Source: Psilocybe azurescens (lineage: Eukaryota > Basidiomycota > Agaricomycetes > Agaricales > Agrocybaceae). From it: 29,174 nucleotides of DNA. The notes under the pieces were generated by a model. That model was not told the origin of the DNA. It searched no databases and was given only the letters and a program-made list of their open reading frames with translations. The position numbers and the translations under genes are program-made. The DNA lies in the NCBI GenBank assembly GCA_023853785.1, contig JAJIRX010000645.1, positions 1 through 29,174 on the forward strand, written 5' to 3'. Positions 28,611 through 29,174 of this stretch are shown here, in pieces. The first letter of the stretch is position 1. Every line of letters begins with the position of its first letter.

Positions 28611-29174
28611 AAGGCGGGACGGCAGCCGCTCAATATTTACATACCGCGGCACCCGTGGTGCTTCAGATGAAGCCCGGTGAGCAAGTCAATGCGGCCCGAT
28701 TCCATCCAATCTCATTCAAATTTCAATTGATTTGCCAAGTGAGCTGCATAACAAATATGTATTGGATATGTAGAGCATTTTAAGATATGCGGAAGCCGTA
28801 CTGCACTTCAACACCTCGTGGCGGAGGCCGTACTAGAAACTGCATAAATTGAGGAACCATTTTACCATCTGTTTTACTGCAATCTCTCAAACGAGCATTC
28901 ATGCTAGACAAATGACGAGTACGAATTCTGTTTTATATTTTATTTACCTCAATCGGACCTCCGCCCCTTCCCCTGCCAATTCTCCCCACAATTCATCCTA
29001 AATTGGTATACCAGGGATGGTAAAAAGTGTCCAGAATGGGATGAAAGTACCCAACAGAAAGTGCATTAGAATGACGGGAGCCGACGCCAGATTTGCTGAA
29101 AACCGGCTGCGAAATCAAAATCAACACCCGCAGGGGCGAGGTGTGTAGGGTGCAGTGTACCAGGGGTGGTGTCC
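28611..29174. other. Non-coding right end
   Basis: I see no gene, no terminal inverted repeat and no target-site duplication here. CGG-N3-CCG sites occur at 28620, 28790, 28822 and 29075, so the motif pattern continues to the window edge and the block probably extends beyond it. Confidence 0.45.

Noticed and set aside
1..29174. tRNA, rRNA or other structured RNA genes
   Set aside because: I saw no tRNA A/B box pairs, rRNA cores or recognisable RNA folds by eye; a covariance-model scan would be decisive.

Overview
The window looks like nuclear DNA of a mushroom-forming basidiomycete (Agaricomycetes, probably Agaricales). The grounds are many 45-80 nt GT...AG introns, a KDZ (Kyakuja-Dileera-Zisupton) transposase with the fungal CxC2 cysteine cluster, and a basidiomycete-type TET/JBP dioxygenase. 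I see no ordinary housekeeping gene. The region reads as an accessory block built from a large transposon and its cargo.

Layout. 53-1571 (-): multi-exon gene of unknown function (gene A). 2151-4131 (-): zinc-cluster paralogue P1, divergent from the KDZ transposase at 4735-8436 (+). 8824-11239 (-): paralogue P2, divergent from unknown gene B at 11449-12804 (+). A repeat-rich stretch, a small basic-protein gene C (14027-14504) and unknown gene D (15139-17494) follow. 17585-19620 (-): paralogue P3, divergent from gene E at 19849-23505 (+), a repeat protein packed with SUMO-interaction-like motifs. Unknown gene F (23661-25051) and the TET/JBP gene (25711-27027) follow on the same strand. The last 2.1 kb is mostly non-coding, with one possible exon.

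Three times a minus-strand zinc-cluster paralogue shares a short divergent promoter with an unrelated plus-strand gene. All three divergent promoters, and the promoters of F and (in degenerate form) TET, carry the box CAYGTGAY close to the start codon. A second pattern covers the whole window: the interrupted palindrome CGG-N3-CCG occurs about 70 times by my hand count, in exons, introns, repeats and intergenic DNA. That is roughly ten times chance expectation. Zn2Cys6 proteins classically bind paired CGG triplets, and the three paralogues encode a Zn2Cys6-like cluster, so a self-contained factor/site system is a testable idea. KDZ-TET linkage in mushrooms is known; the trio of paralogues, the shared box, the motif and the SIM-array protein are what I would look at as new.

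Nearly every gene also shows one-base frame breaks, often at homopolymers, while splice sites are well kept. This is either decay of the block or uncorrected long-read indels, and gene ends should be read with that in mind.
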